This document shows, in pieces, positions 46,281 through 59,271 of a stretch of 64,000 bases of DNA. A program made the translations under genes and the position numbers. Below the pieces are notes generated by a model, which was not told the origin of the DNA, did not search any database, and saw only the letters and a list, made by a program, of their open reading frames with translations. The DNA comes from Mallotus nudiflorus (taxonomy: Eukaryota > Streptophyta > Magnoliopsida > Malpighiales > Euphorbiaceae), in assembly GCA_947683625.1 (NCBI GenBank), contig CANTUR010000279.1, forward strand, positions 1,892,501 to 1,956,500, in the 5' to 3' direction. Numbering within the stretch: the first letter of the stretch is position 1; the number at the start of each line of letters is the position of its first letter.

Positions 46281-46805
46281 ATAGGAAAACTTAACTTATA
46301 TTTTTATATAATTATATATATATAGTCCGATTAGACCAAAACTAAACTTACTAGAGTTCTGTTAACATATTTTCAAATTAATTTTTTTTTGTTTTTGATT
46401 GGCATATCGATTTTCTATTTCTTTTTTATGTCCACTCTTATTTCAAGCTTAATTACAACTCAAGTTCGGGTACGATTTTTTTAAAAATTGTATTTATATT
46501 TTCTTAGTACACCTGAGTATATATTTATTTTTTATTTTTATTTTTATTTTTATTTTTAATTTGGTGATAGTATTTTTTTTAGATTTATGATATTTTATTT
46601 TTTATTAATAAATTTTTAAAAATTTTGTGAGAAAATGTTTCAATTTTTTTATTTATCTAATTAAAACTTAATTATAGTTCAAGTTTAAGTGCAATTTTAT
46701 CAGAATTTTATCTTTATATATTTTTTAGCAAACTTGACCATTTACATCATTTTTATTTTTATTTATCATTTTTGTGTGCGTGTGTATATATATATATATA
46801 TATAT
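46281..46805. other. AT-rich intergenic DNA ending in a TG/TA repeat
   Basis: T-rich with runs of TTTTTA near 46525-46560. Ends in a (TG)n(TA)n tract at 46774-46805 immediately before a Sirevirus LTR. No gene. Confidence 0.6.
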
Positions 46806-48116
46806 TGTTGACCATTTACATGATCAATCTCTAAGTTTTTACTTTAACAAGCAATTTGGTTGAACTAATAAAGTTTGTTAAGTGTTTGTAGACTTAAATC
46901 TTGTATTGAGAATGTTCGAGGCATTTAAAAGTCCACTTGAAGCACTCCTAAATTCCTTAAAACATGAAATAATCATCAAGGATCAAATAAAAAGTGTTCT
47001 ACATTAATTTTAACTCAATTCAAATAATTTAGTGTCCTTTACGAGCACCAATCACGATTAGGACCATAACTCATAAACTGAAGATTGAAAAAGGCCTTGA
47101 CTTTTAAAGAAGTCTAGACTACTCATGATCTGCCCTCATGATTGTGAGTGGATTGTGATAAAGGATCCAAACTGTGACCAAATAATCCAAATCATGATAA
47201 AAAAATCCAGACCGTGATGACAAGCTGCCTATGAGGACCTAAATGCTTAGACCGCTCATAGGTGCCTCTTATAATTAGGAGCTAATCGTGATATGAGGCA
47301 TCCATCTTATGATCAAGCTTCTAAATAGTGAGCTCAAAAGCTCCATAAGAGATTGAAAGCATGAGCCACTCACGAACACTCTTTATGATCGTCAACAGAT
47401 CATGACACAAGTTCATTCAGAGTCACAATAGTAACTTCTGACTTTAACAACTAGTTTTTCCAGCCCTCACGATTGTGACCATGCCCTTACGACCATGAGA
47501 AGCTCTTCCCTTGTAAAAATTAAAATGCATTAATTGAAGTATAACAAAGGTTAAAGATGAAGTTAATACATTCAAACAGCTAGATTTTAGCTCTAATTAT
47601 AAGAATAAGTGTTGGAGGTTCATTTAAGAGTTATACAATTTGTTGGTTGAAAATTTTACTTTCTTAGAAACTATCATGCATTAATTCTCTTCTACAATTC
47701 TTTTACATTCTTAATTAATCTTTTGAGATTGAGTTGAGTTCTAGTTTAGCTTTTTTTTCTTATAATTTCTTAGGTTGAAAATGGAAGTGAGGAAGTGTAG
47801 AAAGGAATTGGTTTAAGTGTTAACCATTCAAGACACTTGGGATTTTATTTAAGAGTGATCCTATAAAACTCTTATTCGTAAGGTTTGAGTTGATCCTTAA
47901 AACTCATAGTGTAAATATCAATCTAAATGAATAGATTGAAGTGGGTTAAAAGTCCTAACTTGGAAAGAGCTAGGTGGAGATGTAGGTTTGATTAAAAAAC
48001 TGAACTCTTTAAATGTTTGTGTCCTTATCTTTTTATCTCTTAATCCTTCTTTTATTCATGGTAATTATCCTTTAAATTTCAAAAGCCTTATTTACCCCCC
48101 CTTTAGGGCACTTACA
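46806..48116 (+). repeat. Sirevirus 5' LTR (1311 bp)
   Basis: Starts TGTTGACCATTTACATG and ends CTTTAGGGCACTTACA. Contains many short words such as CTCATGATC, CTCACGATTGTGACC and TTACGACCATGAG (about 47120-47500). The target site is a TA repeat. Confidence 0.85.
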
Positions 48117-48117
48117 A

Positions 48118-48130
48118 TTGGTATCAGAGC
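48118..48130 (+). promoter_or_regulatory. Primer-binding site (tRNA-Met)
   Basis: TTGGTATCAGAGC two bases after the LTR. Confidence 0.9.
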
Positions 48131-48159
48131 TTGACTTATGGGTATTTAACTACAAGAAA

Positions 48160-49160
48160 AATAGATTATGAGGAATGAATCTATAAATTTCTCTTCTTTT
48201 AGACCTTTTTTTAGTAGTAGTGATTACCCACATTAGAAGTTCAAGATTGAGATATACTTATATAGTAACCTAATTAGAATTTGGGATGTTCTTCTAAAAG
48301 GTTAGGAACCACTAAAAGCTACAATTGATGGTGGTGAAACTATTATATCAAGAATTCAATAGTCAAATGATCCAAAAGAAGAAAATTACAAAACCAAGAA
48401 GACCATGACTATTTAATTTGCCTTAATGTCAATAGAAGAAGGAGGCAAAGTTCAACATTATTAATCTACCAAAGACATTTAGGAAACTCTTGAGAATCAC
48501 TATGAAGGAAACATTCAAGTGAGAAGTAAGAAGGTTCACCTCTATGTCTATGAGTATGAACTCTTTAAGATAAAGCCTTAAGAATCAATAACGAAAATGA
48601 CATACCACCTTAATGCTCTATACCACCCTTAAGAAACTTGAAAAATATTTCTCTAAGGAAGAATTAAACACTATATTCTAAGAATCCTACCTAAGAAAGA
48701 TTGAGAATCTAGAGTTACTTTAATTAAGGAAGCTTATAAACTTTGAAAGCTCTCCACTGATATTCTTATAGGGAAACCACTTACTCATGAGCTCACCCTA
48801 AAGTAAAAAGAAGAGAAGAAGGATGAAAAAGAAGAGAAAAAGAAAGGAATCACTTTAAAGGCCATATAAGAAACTAATGAGTCTTGTTGACTCTAGTGAG
48901 GAAGATGATGAAATAGCCATTATCACTAAAGAATTCAAGAAATTCTTAAAAAAATAGCTCAAAGCAAAAAGACAATAAAAAGTTTAAAGGCAAGAAGAAT
49001 AAGGAGGTGGCTTGCTATAAATGCAAAAAATTGAGACACATTAGAAGTAAGTGCCTAAGGTTGAAGTTTAATAGCAAAGGATAAGAAGTAGTCATTCAAA
49101 GCCTCATGGGATGACTTATCCAATTTGGAAAAGGAAGAGGAGCAATAAGAGGTAGCTAAT
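48160..49160 (+). pseudogene. Sirevirus gag (decayed)
   Basis: Fragments of gag in several frames: INFSSFRPFFSSSDYPH-like start, a charged Lys/Glu stretch near 48800-48850 and a damaged zinc knuckle CYKCKKLRHIRSKC at about 49013-49054, where the expected Gly-His spacing has changed. Multiple stops. Confidence 0.65.
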
Positions 49161-52100
49161 CTTTTCTTTATGGCACTTGAGGACAATAATGAGATATTCT
49201 TGAAGTCCACAAAGATTGAAAGTCAGTGGTACCTAGGTAATGAATGTTCAAGGCACATGATGGGAAATAAAAGTCAATTCACTTCCCTTAAAACTAAGGA
49301 TGGAGGAAATGTCACCTTTGGGCACTATGCAAAAGGGAAGATTATTGGAATTAATAGGATAGGTAATACTTAAACTCTCTTAATTCATCATGTGTTATTA
49401 GTTGATGGTTTGAAACATAATCTACTTAGTATTAGTCAACTTTGTGACATGGGAAACAAAGCCACTTTCTATCCTAAAAATTGCTTTGTTAGTAGTTAAA
49501 AAGATGACAAAGTAATCTTTAGTGTTGAAAGAGTTGACAATGTCTATATTATTAACTTAAATAAAGTTAATAATAAAGACATTAAATGTCTAATGTCTAT
49601 TTTCCTTGACACATGGACTTGTCATAAGAGGCTTGGACATGCAAATTTTGAGCTTTTAGATGAGCTTAGTGAGAATGAACTTATGGATGAATTGCCTAAA
49701 ATCAACTTCACATAGGAAAGATTTTGCTTGTTAAAAAGGAAAATAAGCTAAGTCATCTTTTTAAACTAAAAAATAATGTGTCAACCTCTAAACCTTCAAA
49801 GTTAATTCATATGAACTTATTTAAACCTAATAGAGTAGTTAGCTTAAGTAGAATTCATTATGTTTATATGCTTGTTAACAATTACTCTAGATTTACTTGG
49901 TTTATTTCTTAGCTCACAAAAATGATGATTTCAAAACTTTTCAAATTTTTGCAAATGAGTTAGAAAAGGAAAAGGTCTTTATAATTCTTCTATAAGAAGT
50001 GACCATGGAATCAAATTTGAAAATGAATTTTTTAAAACTTTTATGATGAAAATGACATTTTTTATTACTACTATTCTTCTAGAATTCCTTTACAAAATAG
50101 GGTAGTTAAAAGGAATATAAATTTAGTAGAGATGGCTAGAACTATGCTTTATGAATACAACTTGCCACTATATTTTTGGGCGGAAGCCATCAATACTGCT
50201 TGTTATATTGCTAAAAGAGTTTTCAAAAGACCTATATTAAATAAACTTCTTATAAGCTTTAGTATAATAGAAAATTTAAAATTTTATATTTAAGAGTATT
50301 TGGTTGTAAATGCTTCATATTGAACACTAAGGAAAACCTTGAAAAATTTGATTCCAAAGTTAATGAAGGAATTTCTTAGGCTATTCTACCTCTATTAAAG
50401 CATATAGAATCTTTAATAAAATAATTCTAATTGTTGAAGAGTCCATGCATGTTTTTTTTTATGAATCTAACCCACTTAATCCATAAAAAGAATTTTATTA
50501 TTGTTAACAATGTTATAAAGGACTTTATGGAAATAACCTTTGAAGAGGAGAATACTAACAAACCTTTGGAGATTGATGATCCCAACAAGGAAGATAATGA
50601 GGAGGTGCCTTAACTTATCTTAAAGGATGAATTACAAAAGAAGTGGCAATTCAAGAAGCACACCTAAAGGATCTCATTATTAGTGACACTTCAAAGAGGG
50701 TAACTACTAGATCTCACTTTAAATCTATTATTAATTTAGCCCTTATCTCTGTAATTAAGCCTAAAAACATTAGTGATGCATTATGTGATTTGTTTGGGTC
50801 CTTGGTATACAATAAGAACTCAATCAATATAAGAGAAATAAAGTGTAGAATTTAATTTTTAGGCCTAAACATTATCCTATTATAAGCACTAAGTGGGTGT
50901 TTAAAAATAAGATGAATGAATAAAGCATTAGACTAAGAATAAAGCTACATTATTAGCTAAAGGTTATAATTAAGAAGAAGGCACTGATTATGATTAAACC
51001 TTTTCTCCCGTTGCAAGATTAAAAGCTATTAGAATGATACTTACATTAGCATCATATACGAATTTTAAAGTATATGAAATGGATATGGAAAATACTTTCT
51101 TAAATGGTTTTATACAATAGGAGGTATATATGGAACAACCTTAGGATTTTGAAAGCTTTGATTTTCCTAATCATATTTTCAAATTATCCAAATCATTATA
51201 TGGATTGAAATAAACTCCTAGAGCTTAGTGTGAAAGGTTGAGCAACTTCCTTTTAGAGAAAGGTTTTTTTAAAAGTAAAGTTGACATAATTCTATTCATC
51301 AAGAAATCTAAAAATGACTTGTTAATTTTTCAAATCTATATTGATGATATTATATTTTTGGTGCTACTATTCACTCTTTGTGCAAGGAATTTTCTAGGCT
51401 TATGCAAGGGGAATCTAAAACAAGCTTGATAGGAGAACTCAAGTTCTTTTTTGGACTCTAAATTAAGCAAGAAAAAGATAGAATCTTTATCAACCAAGCA
51501 AAGTGCACAAGAGACATTCTCAAAAAATTTAAGATGGTTGGAGCTAAGGCAAGCAAGACTTTGATTAGCACCACCAAGCTTTACAAGGATAAAAGTGGAA
51601 AGTTAGTTGATGAAAAGTGATTTAGAGGTATGATCGAATCTCGTCTTTACCTTACTACTAGTAGACCTAATATTATGTTTGCTACTTGCTTGTGTGCTGG
51701 GTTTCAATCTTATGTCAATGAGTCTCATTTAAATACTATTAAGAGAATTTTTTAAGTATCTTATAGGAACCATGCATTTAGGACTTTGGTATCCTAGGAG
51801 TGAATCCTTTGACTTTATTAGTTATTCAGATGCAGACTTTGCTGATAATTTGCTATATAGAAAAAGCACTTTCAAAACTTGCCAATTTTTAGGATAATGT
51901 TTAGTCTCTTAGTTTAGTAAGAAATAAGTTTTGGTTGTCTTGGCCACAACCAAAGCCGAGTATGTGGTGACTAGTTATTGTTACTTATAAGTTTATAGCA
52001 AAAACAACAACTTAAGGACTTTAGCATTGATGTTGATCACATTGCTATTAAGTGTGGCAACATAAGTGCAATTAGCCTTAGCAAGAACCCCATTCAACAA

Positions 52101-52260
52101 TCTAGAACTAAACGCATAGACATTAGGCATCATTTCTTACATGATCATGTTCAAAGTGGTGATATTTTACTTATTTTTATTGATACTAACAATCGACTTA
52201 TGGATATCTTCACTAAACCTCTCAATGAAGAAAATGAATTTCATCAAGCAAGAACTTAGT
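49161..52260 (+). pseudogene. Sirevirus pol (protease to RNase H), decayed
   Basis: The protease active site reads QWYLGNECSRHM where Sireviruses have a D-S-G-C-S core, so the catalytic Asp is lost. Integrase (CHKRLGHANFELL, FIHMN-like region, ARTMLYEYNLPLYFWAEA), RT (LASYTNFKVYEMDMENTFLNGF, LYGLK, IYIDDIIF) and RNase H (YSDADFADNLLYRKST, ATTKAEYVV, SKNPIQQSRTKRIDIRHHF-like) follow. Frames shift repeatedly. Confidence 0.8.
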
Positions 52261-52510
52261 ATGTTAGATGGCTCTAGCTTGAAATAATTCTTGCATTTAT
52301 TTAATAATAAGTATTCATCTGAATGCATTGTTAAATGCTTTACCCTTACTCTTTGTGAAACATGTCTATATATGTTTATCTTACATGTTTAAAATTACAA
52401 ATTAATAATTAATCCTTGAAATTAATTCAAATGATTAATTATTAATCATACAAATAATATAAGGTCTATCAATAATACTTGACATTTGCATGATAAAAAA
52501 TTATAATTCC

Positions 52511-54710
52511 ATAAGTGTCAATAGTGTGGGTGAATTGGCTTTTTAAATAATATAGGTAATTTTGATTTCACACCTAAGAGCAAACAAAAAACAGAATAAG
52601 AGTTGAATAAGTTAAGGAAGAAGAGCGATAAAAACTCTAAGGATTTATAAAGGTTTGGCCCTTAATGCCTACTCCTCTCCTTAACCACTTGTTGAGAGTT
52701 TTAATCCACTATCAATTTACTTCAAGGTGTAGATTAAACCTTTACAAGCTTAAACCAAGCTACCTAAGTGTTTTCCAAAGGCTCATACTTTAACCTAAAT
52801 GCTAAGAACAATCCTCTTAGCTCACAAGCATTTAAAAGCTTAACCCAATTCACTCAATCCTACTATGAGATATTGAATGAAGGAATTAAACACTCACTAA
52901 CCCACACTCAAGAACACTTTTGAGATAAATATAAATTACAAGAATTTAAGATGAAGATTTGGGTGGTTGAAGAATTAAATTCAAGATTGAATGCTTAATG
53001 ATAACTCTATATTTTTTTTGCTCAACTTCATTGAGTTGTTCTAGCTCTATTTTTTGTGGTATTTAAACCCTCTAAGAGAAAAAGAGTTGTTGGAGGTGCA
53101 TTTAATGAAAATAGAGCCATATAAACCACTAATGAAAAAGGTCTATGTACACTTGTCATGACTTATGAAAAATCTTCATTGGTCATGATAGTTGAGCACC
53201 AAGATGAAATTTAAATTCATGCATTTTCATGATCAGTGAACTGGTGGTGATGCTGGTCATGAAACATTCTGCCACTTTTAGACTTAGTTATTATCACTCA
53301 TGACATCTCTGTCATCACTCATGACATGTATGTCATGACTTCACTTACTTATGACACTGGTGGTGATGCTAGTAAAGACTGTTCTTGGGAACTTTGGAAA
53401 TTTTGCAATATGGAACTTCATGGCTTTGATCTAAAAAATTTTCTGATGATTAGGATTTTCTTATGAACATTAAAAATGAAGATTACCATCATACTTTACC
53501 AAATTTGACTTTAGATTTTTGATAAAAAATTCAATTTTCAATTTCATCTTTGTCATCACTCATGATGAGTTCATCACCACCCATGACAAAGCTACAGACT
53601 TAGAAATTTAACAATCTTGACATTTTATTGCTTATATTCAAACTTGAATTATGTAATTTTAATTAACTTGAATATAAACAATTAACACATGGATTAAATT
53701 ATAATTTTACTTAATTACTTATGACCATAAAAATGATTATTTTACCCCTTAAAGTTCAACAATCTCCCCTTTTTTATAGTAAAAAATAATTATGTAAAAT
53801 TAGGTTACAAATAGGAAGAAATAACTCCCCTATAAAATAAGCCTAAATATAGAAATTGAAAAATACATTAGCAAGTTCTTTTTGTCCATATGATTAATCA
53901 AAGCATCAAAAGTTGAAACGTATGAATAGAGCACAATCATAAAGCATTTTTAGTTCCAATTTGTGATGATTTAGTTAAGAAAAGTTTGAAATTTTTTATC
54001 AAAAACTCAAAGTAGATATGTCATGGTTTCAGAATCATGACCATGAAGTGAAAATAATGACTTATGATGGAAGTAGTTTTTAATAATGCATTCATGTACA
54101 AAACCATAACACAGTGAGCATAAGCTACACCTATAAAAAAAACTTCCATGGAACATACAAGTTTAAAAGGAAAAAAGCCAATAGAGTTGCCAACGAATTG
54201 AGGTGAATTCAAGGTTCACAAGATATCTATTTTCTTATTAACCAGAAAATCATAAATCCAAAATTAATATCCAACAAAATCAAGGCTTAGTTTAGCAATG
54301 GTAATTTAACCAAATAGTGATTTAATATCCATAAGCTAATAACCACAAGTAGAACAAAAACCAATAGCCAAACATCACATCTAAATCAAGGAATCACAAC
54401 TTGAATATCAACTACTAATTCCAAAATATAATATAGTATCCTAAGAACACTAAAGAGTGTTTTCCAATAACATCAACTGATATCAAACTATCAATTAAAA
54501 TACACGAACTGATATCAAAATATCAACTAAATCAACTAAACCTGAACCTAATAAAAAATTGTTCACAAAATATCTCCAAACATAAACACCTAAGCAATAA
54601 AGTCAAGATGCACCTTTTCTCCCCCTTTGTTACTATAAAAAATAACTCGGCAAGGGGAGAAAATACCTGACAAAGGTTATAACAAAGCAACAACACAAAA
54701 GATATATATC
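52511..54710 (-). mobile_element. Antisense Sirevirus 3' end (LTR plus internal tail)
   Basis: On the minus strand AAAAAAGGGGAGAT (53764-53777) precedes TGTTGAACTTTAAGG at 53761, giving a 3' LTR of about 1.25 kb. It ends near 52511 with CCAATTCACCCACACTATTG then ACACTTA, the usual Sirevirus LTR tail. The segment 53762-54710 is the non-coding 3' internal region, with another purine tract AAAGGGGGAGAAAAGG on the minus strand near 54612-54627. LTR palindromic words such as GTCATGAG and CATGACAAAG appear at about 53150-53600. Confidence 0.72.
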
Positions 54711-55364
54711 TATTAACCTTTGCAATAATTGATCTTAATTTTGATCTTAAAAAACTTAATTTTGAGCATTTAATTTGTTTGTTTAAGTGTGTACAAGTTA
54801 GGACTCCATTAGAAGTTAAAACAAAGTATGAATATCTTGGGCTGATTTGACCTTTGAGATTCAAGAAGGCTTTCGACATCCTTAGAGCTTTATAATGAGA
54901 AAAATACCTTCTTCACATTTGAAGTAGACATTTTAAAATTTTTGAATTTGGCTTGATTGTTAAAATTTGAGTTCATTTGGGTATGCAAATATTAAGTCGA
55001 AATCAACATATGCAGCTGCCATTTTAGATTACACAGCTTTTAGTATTTTAGACATATCTTGAGCTAAAGAAGCCCAATTGAGGTGATTTAAAATGATATA
55101 GAAATCTAAGTCAAATATATATAACTTTGATAAAGAAATTTTGGCAAATTATAATGTCTTTAATATAAAATTAGGGGTTTAACTTGTGCATAGATCTCTG
55201 ACAGTAGTCTGTATTTTAGATTATACAACTCTTAGTATTTTGGACATATCTTATGCTACAAAAGTTCAATTGAGGTAATTCAAAATGATATGGAAATATA
55301 AGTTAAATATATACAACTTTTATAAAGAAAGTTTAGGCAAATTTAAACTTCTTAAATATAAAAT
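54711..55364 (+). repeat. Truncated Sirevirus 5' LTR with two tandem units
   Basis: Aligns to 60570-61230. The first bases TATTAACC differ from TGTTGACC by two G-to-A changes. The repeat landmark AGTATTTTAGACATATCTTG occurs at 55042 and, slightly changed, at 55234 (192-bp spacing). LTR similarity stops at about 55364. Confidence 0.8.
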
Positions 55365-56160
55365 TAATGTTGCTAAACTTGTTAAATCAAATGAAAAACT
55401 TGTTAGTGATGCAAAATCTTCTAATTCTTTGTAAGATCAACTTAAGAAAGAAAATGATGCAAATAATAAGCTTTATAAGGGGGTTTTAGAATTAAAGAAT
55501 TCCATTACTAAATTTAAAAGAGAAAAAGAAACTTTAAATAGTCTTCTTGACTCTCAAAAATTTCATGGAGATACCTATGACTTTGGATATAAGAATAGAA
55601 TGTCTTCATCATCTTTATCACATATTAATTTTATAAAAGCTTAATATGATTCCACTCCTTCAACCTCCATATCAAATGAGACTGAAGCTTTCAAAGCTCA
55701 AAAATCTCATATGCTATAGTAAAGGAAAGTCTTATAAGATTCATCCTTTATTAACACGAAGAGGTAAGGCTCAAACTAGAGCACCTAAACCCAAGCATGC
55801 TTATATGTACATTAGACATAATTATAATAGGCATGCTACATAATACAATGCACATAAACATATTGTACAAAATTATCAAAATATGCATCACCATTACCAA
55901 TGCATGTCTTATGTAATGACATAAAACAATCGGAGATACACACAACACCAAAAGCATGTTGCACACATTAGGAAAGAATTTCATCCTAGGAGGAATAAAT
56001 TAAATAATATTGTATGTTCTTATTACATGATCAAAGTACTAACAATGTGTGCTTCTATAGAAGACTACATATGAATTGACTTCTTACATATTATCTTAAA
56101 ACTAACCAACCTAGACTAAGAAAGGTTTGGGTCCAAAAGAACACTTAAATTATTTTATGT
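55365..56160 (+). pseudogene. Sirevirus gag, C-terminal coiled-coil part
   Basis: A lysine/glutamate/asparagine-rich, heptad-like segment (KLVKSNEKLVSDAKSSNSL, then DQLKKENDANNKLYKG and KREKETLNSLLDSQKF) matches the coiled-coil region of Sirevirus gag. The start is missing because of the LTR deletion. Stops follow. No intact zinc knuckle seen. Confidence 0.65.
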
Positions 56161-56189
56161 AGATGTGTTTGAAATCCAAAAGAACAAAA

Positions 56190-57780
56190 AGCAAGTGGTA
56201 TCTTGATAGTGGATGTTCAAGGCACATTATAGGAGACAAAGAGCAATTCAATAAACTTGATGCTAAGGATGGATGACACGTTACTTTTGAAGATAATGCA
56301 AATGGAAAAATTATTAACATTGGAGAAATAGGTAATCCTCAACCCTTAACTATACATCATATGTTGTTTGTTGATGATATTAAATATAATTTTCTTAGCA
56401 TAAGTCAATTATGTGATATAGGAAATAAAGTAACTTTCTATCCTAAAAATTACTTTATAGTAGTCTTAATGAAGACAAAATTATTTTTAGTGGTGAAAGA
56501 GTAGACAATGTTTGTGTCATTGATTTGAATAAAATTGATAACAAAGACATAAAATGCTTAGTTTTTATCTCTCATGACACATGGACATGGCATAAAAGGT
56601 TAGGACATGCAAATTTTAAGCTTTTGAATGATCTTTGTAAATATGAACTTGTGATTGATTTACCTAAACTTGAATTCACTAAGGATAAACCTTGTGATGC
56701 TTGCCAAAAGGGAAAACAATCCAAGTCCTCATTTAAGCTGAAAAATGTAGTGTTCACCTCTAGGCCACTTGAACTTATACATATGGATTTATTTGGACCA
56801 ACTAGAGTTACCAGTCTTGGTGGAATGCACTATGCATATGTATTAGTTGATGATTATTTTAGATTTACATGGGTATGTTTTTTTGCTTATAAGAATAATG
56901 CATTTAAAGCTTTTGAGAAGTTTGTAAAAAGAGTTTAAAAAGAAAAAGGCTTTTATATTTCTTCTATTAGAAGTGATCATTAAACCAAATTTAAAAATGA
57001 ATTTTTCAAAAACTATTATAATGAAAATGGTATTTCTCATACATTTTCATCTCCTAGAACTCCTAAAAAAGTGAGGTAGTTGAAAGGAAAAATAGAACTC
57101 TTATAGAAATGGCTAGAACAATGCTTTATGATTATAATTTGCCTCTATACTTTTGGGTGGAAATCGTTAACACATCTTGTTATATTTCAAATCAAGTTTT
57201 CAAAAGACTCATTCTAAATAAAACATTTTATGAGGTATGGAACAATAAAAAACCTAAAATCTCATATCTAAGAGTATTTGGATGCAAGTGCTTTATATTG
57301 AACACCAAGGACAATCTTGGGAAATTTGATTCTAAAGTTGATAAAAGAATTTTCCTAGGCTATTCTATTTCTAGTAAAACATATAGGGTCTTTAATAAGA
57401 GAAGTCTAGTAATTGAAGAGTCAATGCATGCGGTATTTGATAAATCAAACTCACTTAATCCTATAAAAGATATTTGTAGTGTTGATGATCTTGTAGGTGA
57501 CAATGAGATTATGGAAAAACAAGAAGAAAATGCTAGTAAGCCTTTAGAACTTGAAGATCCAAGCAAGGAGGAAAATGAGGAGACATCTCAACCCACCTTG
57601 AAAGATGAACTTCTAAAGGATTAACAATTTAAGAAAGCTCCCCCTCAAGACCTCATTATAGGTGACACTACAAAAGGGGTAACTACTAAATCTCAATTAA
57701 AGTCTATTGTTAATTTAGCCTTCATTTCTCAAATTAAACCTAAAAATATTAATGATGCTTTGTGTGATGAATTTTAGGTC
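56190..57780 (+). pseudogene. Sirevirus protease and integrase
   Basis: The protease active site WYLDSGCSRHIIGD (about 56195) is intact, unlike the copy at 49161. An open frame 56525-56938 holds the integrase zinc region (TWHKRLGHANFKLL, CDACQKGKQ) and LIHMDLFGPTRVTS. The region after the second aspartate has a stop and frameshift near 56980-57080. The frame resumes at 57109-57624 with ARTMLYDYNLPLYFWVE and VFGCKCFILN. Confidence 0.85.
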
Positions 57781-57786
57781 CTTGCT

Positions 57787-59270
57787 ATGCAAGAAGAGTT
57801 AAATCAATTTGAGAGAAACAAGGTTTGGACCTTGGTTTTTAGACCTAAACATCATCCTATTATAAGCACCAAATGGGTGTTTAGAAATAAAATGAATGAA
57901 CAAGGTGTCATAACTAGGAAAAAAGCTAGACTAGTAGCTAAAGCTTATAATCAAGAGGAAGATATTGATTATGATGAAATGTTTGCCCCCGTTGCAAGGT
58001 TAGAAGCTATTAGGATGCTGCTTGCATTTGCATCATTCATGGATTTCAAACTTTATCAAATGGATGTTAAAAGTGCATTTTTAAATGGTTTTATTAAAGA
58101 AGAGGTGTATGTTGAACAACCACTAAGTTTTTAAAGCTTTGATTTTCCAAATCATCTATTCAAACTTTCCAAAGCATTATATGGATTAAAACTAGCTCCT
58201 CGAGCTTGGTATGAAAGATTAAATAACTTCTTATTAGAGAAAGGTTTCTCTAAAGGAAAAGTTAATACAACTATTTTCATAAAGAAATCCAAGCATGATT
58301 TATTAATTGTTCAAATATATGTCGATGACATTATATTCAGTGCTACTAACCATTACTTGTGTAAGGAATTCTCTAATTTAACGTAAGGAGAATTTGAGAT
58401 GAGTATGTTGGGTGAAGTCAAATTCTTTCTTGGACTACAAATCAAGCAATGCAAAAATTGGATTTTCATCAATCAAACCAAGTATGCAAGAGACGTTCTC
58501 AAGTAATTTGGCATGGATAGAGCTAAGATAAGTAAAACTCCAATCAACACCACAACCAAACTTAACAAAGATAAGAATGGCAAACTGGTTAATGAAAAGC
58601 GATTTAGAGGTATGATCGGATCCTTTCTTTATTTAACTGCTAGTAGACCCGTTATTATGTTTGCTACTTGCTTTTGTGCTAGATTTCAATCCAATCCTAG
58701 AGAGTCTCATTTAAATGATATCAAAAGAACGTTCAAATATCTTTATGGTACAATGCATTTAGGATTTTAATATCCTAGGAGTTCATCATTTAACTTGATT
58801 AGTTATTTTGATGCGGACTTTGCCGGTAGTTTACTAGATAGAAAAAGCACTTTTGGAACTTATCAATTTTTAGGACAATCTTTAGTTTCTTGGTTTAGCA
58901 AGAAACAAGTTTCAGTTGCCTTGTCTACTATTAAAGCTAAATATATTATAGCCAGTCTTTATTATTCATAAGTTTTGTGGAAAAAATAACTGTTGTTAGA
59001 CTATGGTGTAAAACTTGATCATATTTCAATCAAAATTGACAATACAAGTGCTATCAACCTTAGTAAAAATCCCATTCAGCATTCTAGAACTAGGCATATA
59101 GACATTAGACATCATTTCTTGCGTGATCATATTCAAATTAGTGATGTCTCACTTGAATTTGTTGATACAAATAATTAACTTGCAGATATTTTCATTAAAC
59201 CTCTCAATGAAGAGAGATTAAATTTCATTAAGCATGAACTTGGCATGATTGATGGTTCTAGTTTATCTTG
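57787..59270 (+). pseudogene. Sirevirus reverse transcriptase and RNase H
   Basis: The best-preserved polymerase in the window. RT motifs are STKWVFRNKMNEQG, RLVAKAYNQEEDIDYDE, YQMDVKSAFLNGFIKEEV, LYGLKLAPRAWYERL and IYVDDIIFSATN. RNase H follows with FDADFAGSLLDRKSTFG, SLVSWFSKKQVSVALST and RHIDIRHHFLRDH. Only a handful of stops (for example near 58133, 58384, 58504, 58768) interrupt it. Confidence 0.88.
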
Positions 59271-59271
59271 A

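Larger units (their letters stand above)
46806..52510 (+). mobile_element. Sirevirus-type copia element, 5' LTR to RNase H
   Basis: 5' LTR (46806-48116), primer-binding site, gag, zinc knuckle, protease, integrase, RT and RNase H in copia order, all badly broken. No sense 3' LTR is found. At about 52511 the sequence gives way to an antisense Sirevirus LTR. The polymerase motifs resemble those at 56525-59270, the closest relative in the window. Confidence 0.83.
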
